Assembly (NCBI GenBank): GCA_025765615.1
Contig: JAIVFJ010000035.1
Span: forward strand, 310,001 to 374,000
Length of the DNA stretch: 64,000 nucleotides
From: Zopfochytrium polystomum
Taxonomy: Eukaryota; Chytridiomycota; Chytridiomycetes; Chytridiales; Chytridiaceae
Reading direction: 5' to 3'
Below, one piece after another: positions 23,079 to 35,079 of the stretch. A program made the translations under genes and the position numbers. The notes under the pieces are model-generated. The model saw nothing but the letters and a program-made list of their open reading frames with translations, was not told the origin of the DNA and searched no databases. Numbering within the stretch: position 1 is the stretch's first letter; every line of letters begins with the position of its first letter.

Positions 23079-24214
23079 GCGCGTGTGTTCACATGCACGT
23101 TGTGAGCGAGTGAGTGAGTGAGCGGGTGATGTGGCCCAACGAAAAAAAAAAAACCAAAAAAAAAAATAAATAAATAAAAATACTCACACCCTCTGAATCC
23201 TCACCGCCGCCGCAACCACCTCCCCCTCATCATCGCCCGCATCCAAATCCCTCTCCCTCTGCACCTGCACCCGAATATCCCGCATGTACCGCGCCCGCAG
23301 CTTCCCCTGCCGCCCGCGCTCGTGCGCCTGGATCACCCGCACCGCCTCGCCCGCTCGCAGCTCGCCAAACAGCGACCGCGCCTCGGCGCCGCGCAGCGTC
23401 CGCGCGCCGAGGGCGTCCAGCTGGGTTGCCCGGGCAGCGGTGACGGCTTGCTGCCGCTCCAGGTGGAAGCGCGGGATCGAGGGGGAGAGGTGCGAGGGAG
23501 TCAGTTTGAGGTCGAGGAGGACGTCGTGCAGCGGCGGCGTGTCGGTCGCGGTGAGGTCGACGAGGTGCTGTTGGGGTTTTGATTTGGGGGGGACGGTTGG
23601 ATGACGTGGACAAAAACAACAACGAAAAAAAAAAAGAAAAAGCAAAAGAAAAGACAAAAAAAAGTTAACGAAAAAGCAAATCATAACAAATGGATCAAAA
23701 TACGCCAAAGGAAAAAAAAAAAAAAAAAAAGGAACAAAACAAATTGCAACCACATTACATGCTTTAGCTCGACCATCCGGGCCGTGACGGCCAGCAGAAT
23801 GTCCTTGAGCAGCCGCCGCTTCTGCGGGTGCACGATCTGGTCGTACGAGCTCTTGTTGAAATCAATTATCCCCCGATGTAAGGATCCCCCCCCCCCCCGG
23901 ATTCCCAGAGGTTGTTTTCGATTTCGAGATGGGTCGTGAGGGCGGCATTTAGTCAGTCAGTCGCATGTCAGCCAGCCAGTCCGGTCTAGGGGCTCCTCGC
24001 ACAACGAACGCAAACGAATCGCACAACTATATTGTTTCACCTCGAGCTTGCGGTGGATCTGGATGTACTTGATGTACAGCACCGCGACGTGCTGGAACGC
24101 CGCGTCCTTGTCGCGCGGCGCCACCGCGGGGTCCTTGGACGTTTCGTAGTCCACCTGCGTCTGCAGCAGCTGGTGCGCGTCGTTCCACTGCTTGTTGAAG
24201 GTGGCGTTCGACAT
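20090..24214 (-). CDS. DRC11: Dynein regulatory complex subunit 11 / IQ and AAA domain protein
   Basis: This is a multi-exon minus-strand gene starting MSNATFNKQWNDAHQLLQTQ (24214) and ending PPAKKK (20090). The N-terminal part is helical. IQ-like basic helices follow (AVRVIQAHERGRQGKLRAR; VRIQRV then YRGYKDRKVAR). Next is a Gly/Lys-rich low-complexity insert (about 22300-22480), then an AAA domain. The AAA domain has the Walker A motif LLLAGASGTGKTLL and the Walker B-like strand APSVVYIDNVEMVF; a conserved Asn/Arg region follows. This order matches IQCA1/DRC11, a subunit of the nexin-dynein regulatory complex of motile axonemes. Walker B has DN where active ATPases have DE, so hydrolysis may be weak or lost. 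Its presence argues that the organism makes flagellated zoospores. Introns include A30 and mixed GA/GT tracts. Confidence 0.87.
22674..22704. repeat. A-run of about 30 in a DRC11 intron
   Basis: This is a poly(A) run on the plus strand, so poly(T) in the direction of the gene, inside an intron of DRC11. Confidence 0.75.
22948..23076. repeat. Compound (GT)n(GA)n(GT)n microsatellite in a DRC11 intron
   Basis: GT repeats (about 22956-22980) are followed by about 60 bases of GA repeats and then (GT)n to about 23085. The tract is wholly intronic. Confidence 0.8.
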
Positions 24215-24235
24215 GTTTGTGTTGCTATGCTTTGG

Positions 24236-24272
<37 letters not shown>

Positions 24273-24983
24273 CTTGCGTGCTTTTCTTTCTGACAATTCT
24301 GCTGGGCAGTCCTTTTAGTAGAATTTTTTATTTTGCGCAAGTTCACCGTTCTCCTTCATCGCAAATAGAAAAAAAAGGAAAGAAAGTAAATGGTCGTTTG
24401 CTGCAATACCGGAACAAGAGAAACGGGGTTAGGCAAGGGAGGAGTGAAGGAGTGTGAGATACCCGTCAAACATGGCGGTGCAAGCCCAAAGCCTCCCCTT
24501 GAGGCGGGGCCTTTCTTGCTGTTTGTTTGCTGACGCCTGACAGAGGAGGGAGGCGGGGAACTGCTGCAGGCAGGGAGGATGAGAGTGGAGCGCCAGTGCG
24601 ACAAAAGAGGGTCATTGAGAACAGGCTGATACAAAAAAAAAAAAAAAAAAAAATCGGAGAATGCACAAAAGCGCGGAGCACCATCGCTGACCCTCTCGAG
24701 AACGGATCGATAAATGAATGAATGGATGAATGGAATGGGTGGATGGATCGACGATGGGTGGGGGCGGGGAACAAGTGGTTGCGAGTAATAATGTAAGCTA
24801 ATAAATGAGAAACGAGCCAAAATGGAAGTACAAACAAGAACGGAGAACGAGGCGAAATCTTCAAAAAAAAAAAAAAAATAAAGAAACAGTGCGGGCGGAT
24901 TGGGGCGATTCCGGGGGAAAAGAAAAAAAAAAAGCAGGCCGGCCAATGGTGCCTGCCATTGGCGGTGAGGCCATTCCCCCCAA
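24215..24983. other. 5' region of DRC11 and 3' flank of the flavoprotein gene
   Basis: This contains a T29 run directly upstream of DRC11 (about 24240-24269), A runs near 24633-24652 and 24864-24879, and a GGATGAATGGAT-like tract at 24715-24760. No coding sequence is supported. Confidence 0.5.
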
Positions 24984-26801
24984 TCACGGGTCCACATTCT
25001 TGACGGTCCAATGCGACACCTTTCGCACGCCGTGCTCCGTTCCTCCCGCCGCAACAACCATCGTCACCTTCTCCGCCCGCTCGCCGCACTCCATTGACGA
25101 CATGGAACCGGCAGGCTGCTGCTGCTGGCTCCGCAGCGCACCGCCCTCAATCACACCCGGTATCGACGTCACTGACGAGCTGTACGCCAGCAGCGACGAC
25201 CCAGGACCCGACGATCGGCGCCGCCGCTGCTGCGGAAAGTAGCTGCTGCCGCCGCCGGTCCCGACACCGCCCGCCGCGGGGCTCGTCGGCGTCGTGGCCC
25301 CCGTCCCCATTCCTTCCTCGCCGGCGCCGCCGACCCATCCAAACACGCCGCTGCCACTGCCGACGCTCTCGCCGTCGTCCCCGCCGCCGCCCTCCTCCTC
25401 GTCGTACGCGTCCGTCGAGCGCCGATACTTTGTCCTCGTGTGCGGGAGGTCCAGCAGCCGCAGGTGGTCCGCGCCGTCCACGTCCAGCAGCAGCAGGCAA
25501 AAGTTGCCGAGCGCCACCTGGTGCGGGTGGTGTTGGTGTTGCTGTGCGGGTGCAGCGTGGTGGTGGTGGTGGTGGTGGTGCTGCCCGTGGCCGCCTCCGG
25601 CGTGCTTTTGAAAGTGCACGTGCAGCTCGCGTTGGTGGTGGTGCGCCGCGTCGTGCGGCACCGGCGGCCGGTGCGGCGCCCCGTCGTGGCCGCGGCTGTG
25701 GTGCCGGCGGTGCGCCGCTGTGGACGCGGACCCACTGCTGCTGCTGCAGCTCGACCCCGACGAGTCTGATGATGACTGCGCTTGCTGAGAATCGCCCGTC
25801 GCAGCGGCGGGAACCGGCGACGGGTCGACCTCGAGGGACTCTGCAGACGCGCGGGTCACGCTCGGTGCGGCGGGCGCGGGGCCGACGGTACCGGGGGAGC
25901 CGGCCGCGGTTGAGTCAGCGGCGGCGGCTGTGGTAGCAGCCGGAGCAATCGGCGCAGACGCCTCGTCCGCGCCGAGGTGGGTGACGACGGCGGTGCGCTG
26001 TGCGGCGACGACCTCTGACGCCAGGCCGCGCTCGACGATGCGCGGCGGGGCAGGGGCGGCGTTGTCGGCGCCGCCCGAGGCGGTGGCGACCGCCGGGGGG
26101 GGCGCGGCGGCGCCAAAGGGGGCGGCGGAGGCGGTGCTGGTGGTTGCGGCGACGAGATGGGTGTGCGACTTTGGCCACGAGAACGAGGCGCGGCGCACGG
26201 ACGACAGGTGGCGCCACACGTCGAGGCGGCGCTGCTCCCACCAGTCCGGGTGCAAGGGCGGGAAGCGCGCCGAGCTGGAGAAGGGCGCGGCAGGGATGCG
26301 GTGGGCGGTCGAGAGCGAGTGGGTTGGCGACACGACCAGGTGCAGCTGGCCGCTGAGGCGGAACTGCTCGCGAGTGTTTGGCAGGAACCTTTGGTTGGAG
26401 TGTTTGTGTTTGTTTCAGTTTGTTTTGTTGGCGTGGGGTGGTGGTCGTTGTTGCGATGAGCAATTCTGAGTCTGAAGTTGAAAAAAGAAAGAAAAAAAAA
26501 AGGAAAAAAAAAAAAGGAACACTCCAGCATTACCAGCACACTTCGCCAAACTTTGAGCCGTGCACAAGGTCCTCGACACTGCCGCTGCGAATGTCTGTTG
26601 CAAACATAATGACGTTCGACAGCGCCCCGAGGTGGTGCTGCTTGTATGACGTGTCAAAGTCGCTGGTGTTAGGGTGAGAAAAATGAAATAAAAATGGGAG
26701 AGTGTGTATGAGTGAGAAACGATAGATCTTTTCGCAGCAGCAGCACACACGCACGCACCCCACACACACACCCACTGCTACATCCTACAACCTACAGCCT
26801 C

Positions 26802-26849
<48 letters not shown>

Positions 26850-27468
26850 CTGTGTTACTCACCCGTCCAAGTCGCTCAAGAAGCCCCTGAAAAATACGGT
26901 CCGATTTGCGGGCCGCCCAAACGGCTTGATGGTAGCCAGGGACGCGTACAGGTGCGCCGAGTCAGCGCGCTCGTTCGCCGCAAGCGCTTCCTCCAGCGGC
27001 ACCCGCCACGGCGGGAACTGCGCCACTGGCGCGGCGGCGGCGGGGGTGGTGGGCGCGTCGGCGGCTATCGCGGCGGGCTCCTCGTGCAGGAGCGTCGTCG
27101 TCGACGACGACGATATGGAGGACTGCGACGAGGCGAGGACCGCGGGGGTACCCGGTGGCGTACGGGTTCGACGACGACGATGACGACGACGGGTCCGAAA
27201 AAGAAGAAGAAGTAGGGTCGCCATAGGGCGACGTTGGCAGCCACGACGGCCACGCCGACCCGGATCCGTGCGACGGGTTGCCGACGCGCTGCACAGAGTC
27301 GGTGCGTGCGGGCTGCGGTGGCGGCGTCGCGGGGGTGGATTGCTTTGTGTGCGGTGGTGGTGGTGGTGGTGTTGTTGTTGTTGTTTCAGCAGCAGCAGCA
27401 GCAGCAGCCGCAGCAGCTGCTCCCTGTGAAGCGGTGGCGTGATTGTCGACCAGAGACGACGGAGCCAT
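24984..27468 (-). CDS. Pyridoxamine-5'-phosphate-oxidase-like (Alr4036-type) flavoprotein with large inserts
   Basis: The likely start is 27468 (MAPSSLVDNHATASQG). An Ala/Pro/Ser-rich N-terminus of about 90 residues changes frame near 27110-27190, either through a very short intron or an indel. The catalytic fold then appears. One exon has PFGRPANRTVFFRGFLSD (about 26860-26945). The next has HLGALSNVIMFATDIRSG and GSKFGEVCW (26535-26660). The last has PNTREQFRLSGQLHLV and DWWEQRRLDVWRHLSSVRRA (from about 26385). The domain resumes only after about 290 residues at LGNFCLLLLDVDGADHLRLL and closes with HWTVKNVDP at 24984. This is the FMN-binding split-barrel pattern of Alr4036 proteins. The substrate is unknown. 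Two inserts rich in Ser/Ala and His (with an eight-His run) and in Gly/Ser/Glu separate the core strands. Confidence 0.8.
26801..26848. repeat. (CTGT)n(CT)n microsatellite in an intron
   Basis: Tetranucleotide CTGT repeats are followed by CT repeats, inside the intron between the first two recognised domain exons of the flavoprotein gene. Confidence 0.8.
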
Positions 27469-27525
27469 TTTGTTCGAATGCGTGTGATTTGTTCTGCTCG
27501 GCTGAGTGTGTGCCTGGGTTGTTGT

Positions 27526-27557
<32 letters not shown>

Positions 27558-27658
27558 ATGATGATGATGTTGTCGTTGCAGTAGTGTCGTGTACGTTGTC
27601 AGTCAGGTGGATGGCAGCGAAGGGGAGCCGTCTCGCTCAATTTATAGCCCTCCCCCCC

Positions 27659-27689
<31 letters not shown>

Positions 27690-27865
27690 ACACACACACA
27701 CACTCTCTCTCTCTCCCCCCTGCCTTTGGCGTTGCTTGCTTTCTCGTTCATTCTATCCTCTTCCCTTCTTTCTTTCTTTTTTTTTTTTTTGTTGCTGGGT
27801 TGGCTCGGGGTCGGGTTGTGACTACAACGCACTCACACGGCACTCTTTCTGTCTGTCTGTCTGCA

Positions 27866-27902
<37 letters not shown>

Positions 27903-28089
27903 TTCCTTGGGTTCAGTTCCCGTTGCTCATGACAACGAATGACACACAAACTTCACAGGGTAAATTTGTTTCTTGAGCCTTGGCCCAATGCAACTCAGGC
28001 TTTTTTTTCCCTTCGCAGACAAAGAGAGACAAGGCCATTGCTACGTGAATTTCGCGGCGTGTGCGGGGAAGGGGAGAGAGAGAGAGAGA

Positions 28090-28127
<38 letters not shown>

Positions 28128-28831
28128 AAGACTCACCCCCACATCCACATCCCAAGCATTGGGTCAGGTGGCCCCCGAATGAATGACACATACACTGACT
28201 GATTGTGGAGAAAACAACCAACAAAAAAAGAAAGCCTTTCAACCGTTCGGCTTATGGGGCAGCAGGGGTAAACTCTCTGTTCCCGCAGCTACGTGAAAAA
28301 CCCAGATCGATAGGGGATCGACTCTCGCGATGCGATGGAAAGATAAACTGCAAGCGCAGAAACCAATCTTTTTTTTTTCTTTTTTTTTTCGCGATCTTTG
28401 TGACGGAATTTCCTTTGTTTTTCCTGCAAGTCACAAGTCACCAAATAATAAGAAGAAGTTTCGATCCAATTTCGCTCTTTGCGTCGCACGACGCAACAGC
28501 CACCTCAACCCGACCACAGCCGCGCAGCGCCGCGGCTCCTTCACACTCTTTCAACGAAAATGCATCAACAAGTTTCTTGGAAGGAGCGGCAACAGAGACG
28601 GGCACGGGAAGGAAACCATGAGAAGAATGCCGCCGTTCATCACACCTGCTTAATGTTACCGAAGAACGGCCACAACTCCTACCGTGCCGTGTGTGGTGGT
28701 AGCGAGACACCCCTCGTCCGATTTTCAGTTCCATTCGCCAAATAATGAAAAAAAAAGGAAAAATGGGATTGCTGGGAGTCAATTTTTTACTTTTTATTTT
28801 TTTTTTTTTTTGTCCCCATCGGTTGGCGTTC
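27469..28831. other. Intergenic, microsatellite-rich, upstream of the flavoprotein gene
   Basis: This contains GTT/GAT triplets (27515-27570), CT and CA repeats (27656-27720), (CTGT)n (about 27848-27902) and GA repeats (28074-28126). No coding region is supported on either strand. Confidence 0.6.
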
Positions 28832-30204
28832 TCATGGATTATAGATTGCCTTCATCCCAAACCACCCCTTGCGACGAGGCGGCCGATCGACCGGAACCCG
28901 CGGGCGGTTGTCAATGACCACCACCCTCCGACGCCCGCCAGTGTGCGCCGACAGCGGGTCTTGATGAGAGAGAGGGATTGGCGATGCGATGGGTGGCGTT
29001 TGCGTGGGTATTATTTAGACAACGCGGTGAGGTGAGGGTGCAACCAACACTCACCAGGCACGTCGACCTCAAGCAGCACAAACTCCCACGCGCCCGTCTC
29101 CTCGCTCCTGTGTTTGTGGAGGTACACGTTCCCCGTCGTCCCCGTCGGCCCCGACACGTGGAATCGCATCACCAGGTCTGCCTCGCGCCCCGCGTCGTCC
29201 TTGATCAGGTGCCGAGTCAGACGCGGCCCGCGGTGCCCGCGCTCGCCAAATCCCTTCATCGGTGTGCCTACCAGCGATTGGAGCTGCATAGTGTAAGAAA
29301 AATATGCTGAATAAGGGTACCTGTCGGTGCGAACCTGCGCATTTTCTTTCAGGATTTCAAACGCTTCGTCGAAAAGCTTTTGCGCCTGCCAGTCGTCGTA
29401 CGCAGAGACCCCGGTGTAGTACAGAGCCAAACCTGTTGAAGATATCACGGTGACGCGGAGTGAGCTGGTGGGGTCCAACAGGGCAAAAACAGTCGACGCT
29501 GCAACGCACCAAATAGCCCTACTCCTACCACGATGATAGTAAAGTAGCCAGTGCTCTTTCCTGCTGACACCACTGGTAGTTCGATTGCATGTAATTTAAA
29601 TTCCAATTAGATGGCCCAAGCAGAGGGTTAGGGGGCAGTTACCTCGCCCGGTGACGCTCGACTTCTTGCCCCCACTCGACTGCAGCCCCCCGCCGCCGCC
29701 ACCGCCCGACCCCCTGCCCGGCGGCGGCGACGCACCCGCCGCAGTCCGCGCGGCAGGCTGGATGCGGCCCAGTGTGGCGTAGTCCCGCCGCGGCGCTCCC
29801 TTCAACCGTGCGACGACATTCGCCCGCAGACCGACCGTCCCCGCGGCGCAACCCGGCCGCCGTGCCGGGAACAGCGCATCCAGCGGCGAGCCGTGGACGC
29901 CAGCGGTCGATCGCCGGCGCCGTGCTAGCGCAGCGGTGGCGGCGCACGGAGCGGGGGCGTGGGATGAAACGAGTCTCCGCGCACCCGAGACGGCGCCGGT
30001 CGTCGTCGGAGGATAAAGTGTTGGCGGGAGGACAGATCGTCGGAGTCGAGGGGAGCTATATGCGCTTGGATCGGGATTGGCGGCGACGATCGTGGTGCGC
30101 AGCGTGGCCAAGACGGCGGCGGCGGGGGCGACAGCGGCGGGTGACCGCGCCTGCCCCGCGAGCCTGCGTCCGGGGTGGCAGTGGCCAAAGAACGCTGACG
30201 CCAT
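28832..30204 (-). CDS. TIM21: Mitochondrial import inner membrane translocase subunit TIM21
   Basis: The first exon (30204-29643) encodes a long, basic, Ala/Arg-rich leader of about 187 residues, suitable for mitochondrial targeting. It ends in a Gly-rich stretch. Exon 2 (29572-29510) gives the single membrane span (KSTGYFTIIVVGVGLFG). The later exons carry ALYYTGVSAYDDWQAQKLFD, the GFGERGHRG loop, and VMRFHVSGPTGTTGNVYLHK. The last exon (28959-28832) continues in frame to GRRRVVVIDN and ends at AIYNP. This matches TIM21, which links the TIM23 presequence translocase to the TOM complex and to respiratory-chain assembly. Its intermembrane-space domain is the part from the span onward. Splice junctions keep the frame throughout, so the gene appears intact. 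The leader is longer than usual. Confidence 0.87.
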
Positions 30205-30462
30205 TCAGTTTCCTCGTTCTTTATTTTTCTCGTTTAGGGTGGTCCTTCTGCTGCTAAGTCGCTGACGTGTCCATGAATCGGCCAAAAAGGTTGTGGAAGG
30301 GCGTCCCAGAAAGCCGCTCGTAAACTGGGGCTCCGTTGGCCAGCTCCCGATTGGGATACGGCGGAATGCGGAATAATAATACTCGGCACACAGAAACTAG
30401 TAACCCCATCCGATAAAAGAAATCGTAAGCGGTGCTTTGTGCGTGTGTGCGCACTTGTGACT

Positions 30463-30527
<65 letters not shown>

Positions 30528-30639
30528 TGTGGTAGGAGAGTGCAGTTTATTCCATCGCTAGTTATGAGCTGCAAGCTCAACATCAACTCCTTCTTCCAAT
30601 TTTCCATGTCTTTTCTTTTTTCGACTCCTCTTGTCGCAG
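30205..30639. other. Divergent upstream region of TIM21 and GPCR 2, with (GT)n
   Basis: This is the shared 5' region of two divergent genes. It holds a (GT)n tract of about 60 bases (30463-30523). A short minus-strand frame (30420-30254) encodes PYPNRELANGAPVYERLSG-like sequence that I do not recognise. The signal-peptide exon of GPCR 2 must lie in or near this stretch but was not identified. Confidence 0.45.
30463..30523. repeat. (GT)n microsatellite
   Basis: This is about 30 GT units in the divergent promoter region between TIM21 and GPCR 2. Confidence 0.85.
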
Positions 30640-33600
30640 TTTGTCGAGGGGTTTTCGATCACCATGCCCGACTTCACAATCTCGGGTGGCACTCTTTCCT
30701 GCTACGGCTTCGACAACGACGGCGCCGTCGTACCGCCGTCGCGCACCAGCGCCAACGTCACGATCGTCTTCACTGCACCCTACTTGTTTATGGACGACAT
30801 GAAGCCGGTCAACTTCACCTACCCGGACGTGTACTCGAGTTGCGTGTCCTTTCCTACCCCGCGCCCCCCCTCCCTCCCCCCACATAGCACGTTGGATCGA
30901 GTCCCTCGGAATCCATTTACCCTTTGGAGAAAACAACAGAAAAGCCGCACACAACTTCGCGGTTCGCGATCCGCGTGCAGATTGTCGGCATACACGTTCA
31001 TGGGAAGGGTGTGGGAGTTGGAGGGGCGTTGTAATTAGGGGCCGCGCAAAAATAAGTTCGAGTACACCCGCGAAAGCCGCTGGCTAACTAAGAATTTTGC
31101 GTATCGATTATCGGGTCGCATAGGCATACTTCATGGCCTGGACGCCGCGGCTCAGGTAAAAAATGCATTTCGCTGTAATATTTGAACAGTCTCGTGTTTT
31201 ATTTTTTTTTTTGTTTTCGATTCGCTGTATGCTAATCTTCCTTGCGTAAATCAGATGGCCATCGACGAAATCAACAAAAGGGCCGAAATATTGCCAGGAG
31301 TTTGCGTAAAGGTTTTGCGCGTCAATGTAGAAAGCGAAAAGCCGGAAGGGTTTATCACGGAAACCGAAGAAAACGGCGCCATTGGCGCCGTCGCCTTGGA
31401 GAGCCTACTGAAAAACACTCGTGAGACAAACCCTTTTATCTAACAAGCTTTTCATTCTGCGAAAGGATCTGAATGATCTCTTGGTCCTCTCTCGCCGCCG
31501 CTCCTGCGATGTCTCGAATGTGCTGAATAGGGCCCCTCGGCATAGTCAACATGTCAACTGGTTGGGCTTCTCGGTATGGGACGAGTTGCTCCGCTCTAGA
31601 CTGCAGCAATGTCTCACACTTACTTACTCGCCGGCTTTTTATTGTCGTTCACAGCATCTTCGCGCAGTTTGTTGCAAACACAAATGTAGGCTCGAACCAA
31701 TTCTTTCATGCTCTTTTCGTCAAGAGAATTTGACACCACTCATGATAAATCATTCAAGACGCCGATGTGTACCGCGAATACAGGGGTTCGCCTTTTACTC
31801 ACAATTGCTCGCATCAGTAAACTCGCCGCAATTTTCACAGCAATCCCCAGAAATGACTGTCGGTGACTTTTGCCGAACCTGTTTTAGCTCTCAGCCCGAT
31901 GTTAAAAGTCTCAGTACGGCCGTCGTCGCTTATCTCGAAGCGACGCGGGTCAGGCGCGTTGCGATACTATACGAACGCCGTTTCTACAAATCCGGTAATC
32001 TCGCGTCGCTCCTTTGCACAGTTCTATTTCTTCCGGCTAGCCGCCACCCAGTGTCACTAATTACAGTATCTCTTCAACCTTCGTGCGCACATTTTCTATA
32101 AAGCTAGAGAGCACTTACTGGTGCTTCTCTCTCAATCCAACATCCGGATCGTCGCGTACGTCCCAGTCTCAAGCGAAGATCGCGAAGCTTTGGCCACAAT
32201 ATATCGGTATCTGGTGTCTGTTGATGCAAGGTTTGCAAGTCTTAACCCACCCCACTCTTGTGAAATGCTGTGCCGCTGTTTTCGACAGATTAAGGCTGTC
32301 TGGCAACTCAAAAAAGCTAAATTGCCCTTCCTTATTTTCAAATCTGTCCAGATACATCGTCTGCATCATGAATCCCTCCACCGTGGCCGAAATCTACTTT
32401 CGCTCCCGAGAGTTCCAGCTCGTCAGCCCCAAACACGTCTGGTTGACGCTCACGCCTCCTCTCCTAAATGGCATGGACCTCACAACCGGTGAACAGTTCA
32501 TCAAGGCCTGCCAACTTTCGATTTGCTGACTATCTTTCGCTTTTTCCTTTGGAAATAGTGTACGGCGACAACGCTGCGGCCGATCTCGAGGGTTTGGTGT
32601 TCTTACACCATGAAGCACAACCTCGATCGGCGGCGTCAGTGGCACAATTTAATTCAGAGTATTCCACGCGGAGCCAGCTGGATCCCAGCTGGTGCGTTCG
32701 TGGGAAGATGTCGATTGAGAGCTGCTCCTTCAACTGGGAACGGGGGGTGAGGGAGTTACTTAACGTTTTCTAATCTTGTGTTCACAGGTACGTCACTTCG
32801 GGGGGAGACCCTCCAGTTTTTGCCTCGAGCTCTTTTGACTGTGTCAATATGATGCTTGGGGGATACGATCGGTTTCTCAGACAAACTCACGGCTCACTCC
32901 AAGATCTCGTGGATGGACGACTTCAGTGGACGGACAGAACGCAAATGTTTTCTGGAATAGGTTGGCTACGCTTTGCTTCATTGTGCGTAATTTGTAACGA
33001 ATTCGTCACTTTGACTTCAATCTGGAATGAGAAGATTACAAAGGAGTATCGCAAGAACGAATGATTCTTGACAGCAACGGGTTTTCTCTTCAGTTATGAA
33101 TACCGTTGGATGCTTTTGTTATTGGATGTGATTGTATTCCAACTAAAACACGCACAGGAGCGTTGTTTTCGTAAATTTGAACATGACGAATATGTTTGAA
33201 AACCCCGATAGAGACCGTGGTAAGAACTTAAGCCAAACCACTGCAAACCTCAATATAATTTGAATGGCCCAGGGTTTGGAGAAGTTTCATTCGAGCCCGG
33301 CTCTCCATTCATGCAGTACCGCCCGCAAATATTTTACGGGGGTGAGCTTATAACACCACTTTGTGATGCGCTGACATAGCTCCTCCGCTGCACTAGGTTC
33401 GACGATTCCTCCTCCCGACGGGACCGTACACCTCATTTGGTTCCTCAACTCACCCTCATCAGTACACGGGATTCTTTCCATTATCGCCGCCACCGTCGGA
33501 GTCGCTGCATGCGCGCTCTCGGCCGCCATGGCCATCCGATTCCGTCGCGACCGCATTTTTGTCTCGACGTCTGCGCTGTTTGCTGTAGTGCAGGCCGCCG

Positions 33601-35079
33601 GCCTCGGACTGGTCACCGCGTCGGGTCTGTTCTCCGCGCTCACGTTCACGCCGCTCAAGTGCAAGGCGCGGCTGTGGTTTCAGCTGGGGGGATTCTCGCT
33701 CCTGATGGCGTCGGCCTTGGTCAAAAACACAAAGGTCTACTTCCTCCTGAACCCGGAGCGTCGGTTCAAAATGAACAGTACGCTTGAAGCTGCCTTGTTT
33801 GGCACAATTGTTCTGATTGAGGCGGTGAGTCGTTTTGGTCACTTCATCCTGAACCTTGGCGTTTCCTCTCCCACCTGACCAACGCAATTTAAACAAACAT
33901 ATAAACCAAAGGCGCTGCTTTTGGGGTGGTCCTTTGCACAAGACGCCCGTCCTGCCATGCTTGAAACGCTCGAATCCGTGGTGGAAATCTGTCTATCGTC
34001 GCCGATCTCCCAGTTTCCTGGAAAGACGCTCCTGTACGTTTACAACTGCCTCCTCCTCATGGGAGCCTTCCAAGCCACGCGTACCGCCCGCTGGAACGAA
34101 CGCCGCTACACCGACAGCTCAATTGACAATGCCATGACTCTCTGGTCTCTCACTGTTGCCACCGCCGCTGGTTGCCTCGCTCTTCCCGTCATCGAAACGG
34201 CGGAGCCGGGTCCCGCCGGTGACACGCTTCGCTATTTTGCGGCCTGGACTGCAAGCGCCTTTGCGATCATCGCTCTATTTGGCTCGAAAGCTTCAACACT
34301 TCGCGCAAAGTACATCGAAAGGGCTTCTCCTTTGCACGGGTCGTTGTCACTTCGATTTTTGAACCAGAGCGTTCATCGCGCAAACTCGAAAGAGTGCATC
34401 GCTGCCGCAGATTCGAAACCTTCGGGGAATATCGCAAAGAGATCATCCCCTGTTCTCGCAAAGGATCTGGTGAGCTCAATGAGCGCTCACTCCCTCTCTT
34501 TCAAGTTTGTTTACCTCTGGAGTGACGGAAGCAGAGAAATCCAACCACATCTATCTAAGATTTTTTCTCTTAATTATTTACAATCTGTCATCTTAACCAC
34601 TGTCACAGGGCAAAGTCTGCTTCCAAACCAATTTGGCGTTATGGCCGGGAAAATGGTCAACAGCGACGGCCACCCTCCTGCTCGGTCAGCCGAGACTATT
34701 GATTCTAAACTCGAGCACCACCAGCTGTGCGTTCGTACTGGACGAAACGTCCACCAAGCCGCTGCTGCCCAGCGGCGGGAATCGAGTCGCGGTGGCCGTC
34801 TGCGCGCGACAGTGGTGGCGTTGGTGGCCGTGCGCGAGTTGGTTCCGGCGGCGGCGGTCGGCGAACACGGAGGTGCAGTCGTCGTCCGCGCCGTCGTCGT
34901 CGTTGCCCACTGGTGGTGGCCAACAGCCGGACCCGGAGCGCGCAAATTGCGTGTCGAACAGCGTCCGCCCCGTCCTATTGTTGGAGTGTGAGGGGCCCGC
35001 GGAGGCGCAAACGCTGGTTCGCGCGTTCGACCCGGACTCGGACCCGTCCCCGGCCGGTGAGCGGGAAGGAGTGCTGTGA
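30640..35079 (+). CDS. Class C (GABA-B-like) G-protein-coupled receptor 2
   Basis: The first recognised exon starts at 30640 after an intron acceptor; the signal peptide is unresolved. Flytrap-domain landmarks are FTAPYLFMDDMKPVNFTYPD, AIDEINKRAEILPGV (31258 on), TVGDFCRTCFSSQPDVKSL and VRRVAILYERRFYKSG (31858-31995). These are followed by REFQLVSPKHVWLTLTPP and SGGDPPVFASSSFDCVNMM. The segment around 33090-33240 contains stops and may be a diverged or mis-assembled exon. The linker FMQYRPQIFYGG leads to helices in 33397-33824 and 33912-34469, including CKARLWFQLGGFSLLMASA and RWNERRYTDSS. The tail continues after an intron (34470-34608) with GKVCFQTNLALWPGKWST to the stop at 35079. GPCR 3 follows within 0.8 kb in the same orientation, with nearly the same membrane domain. 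Confidence 0.87.

Noticed and set aside
25500..26350. Long plus-strand frames opposite the flavoprotein gene
   Set aside because: They mirror the GC-rich, low-complexity minus-strand coding sequence and lack any recognisable domain.
30254..30420. Short minus-strand frame with PYPNRELANGAPVYERLSG
   Set aside because: It may be real, but it has no recognised family, no clear partner exon and lies inside the shared promoter of TIM21 and GPCR 2, so it was not called as a gene.
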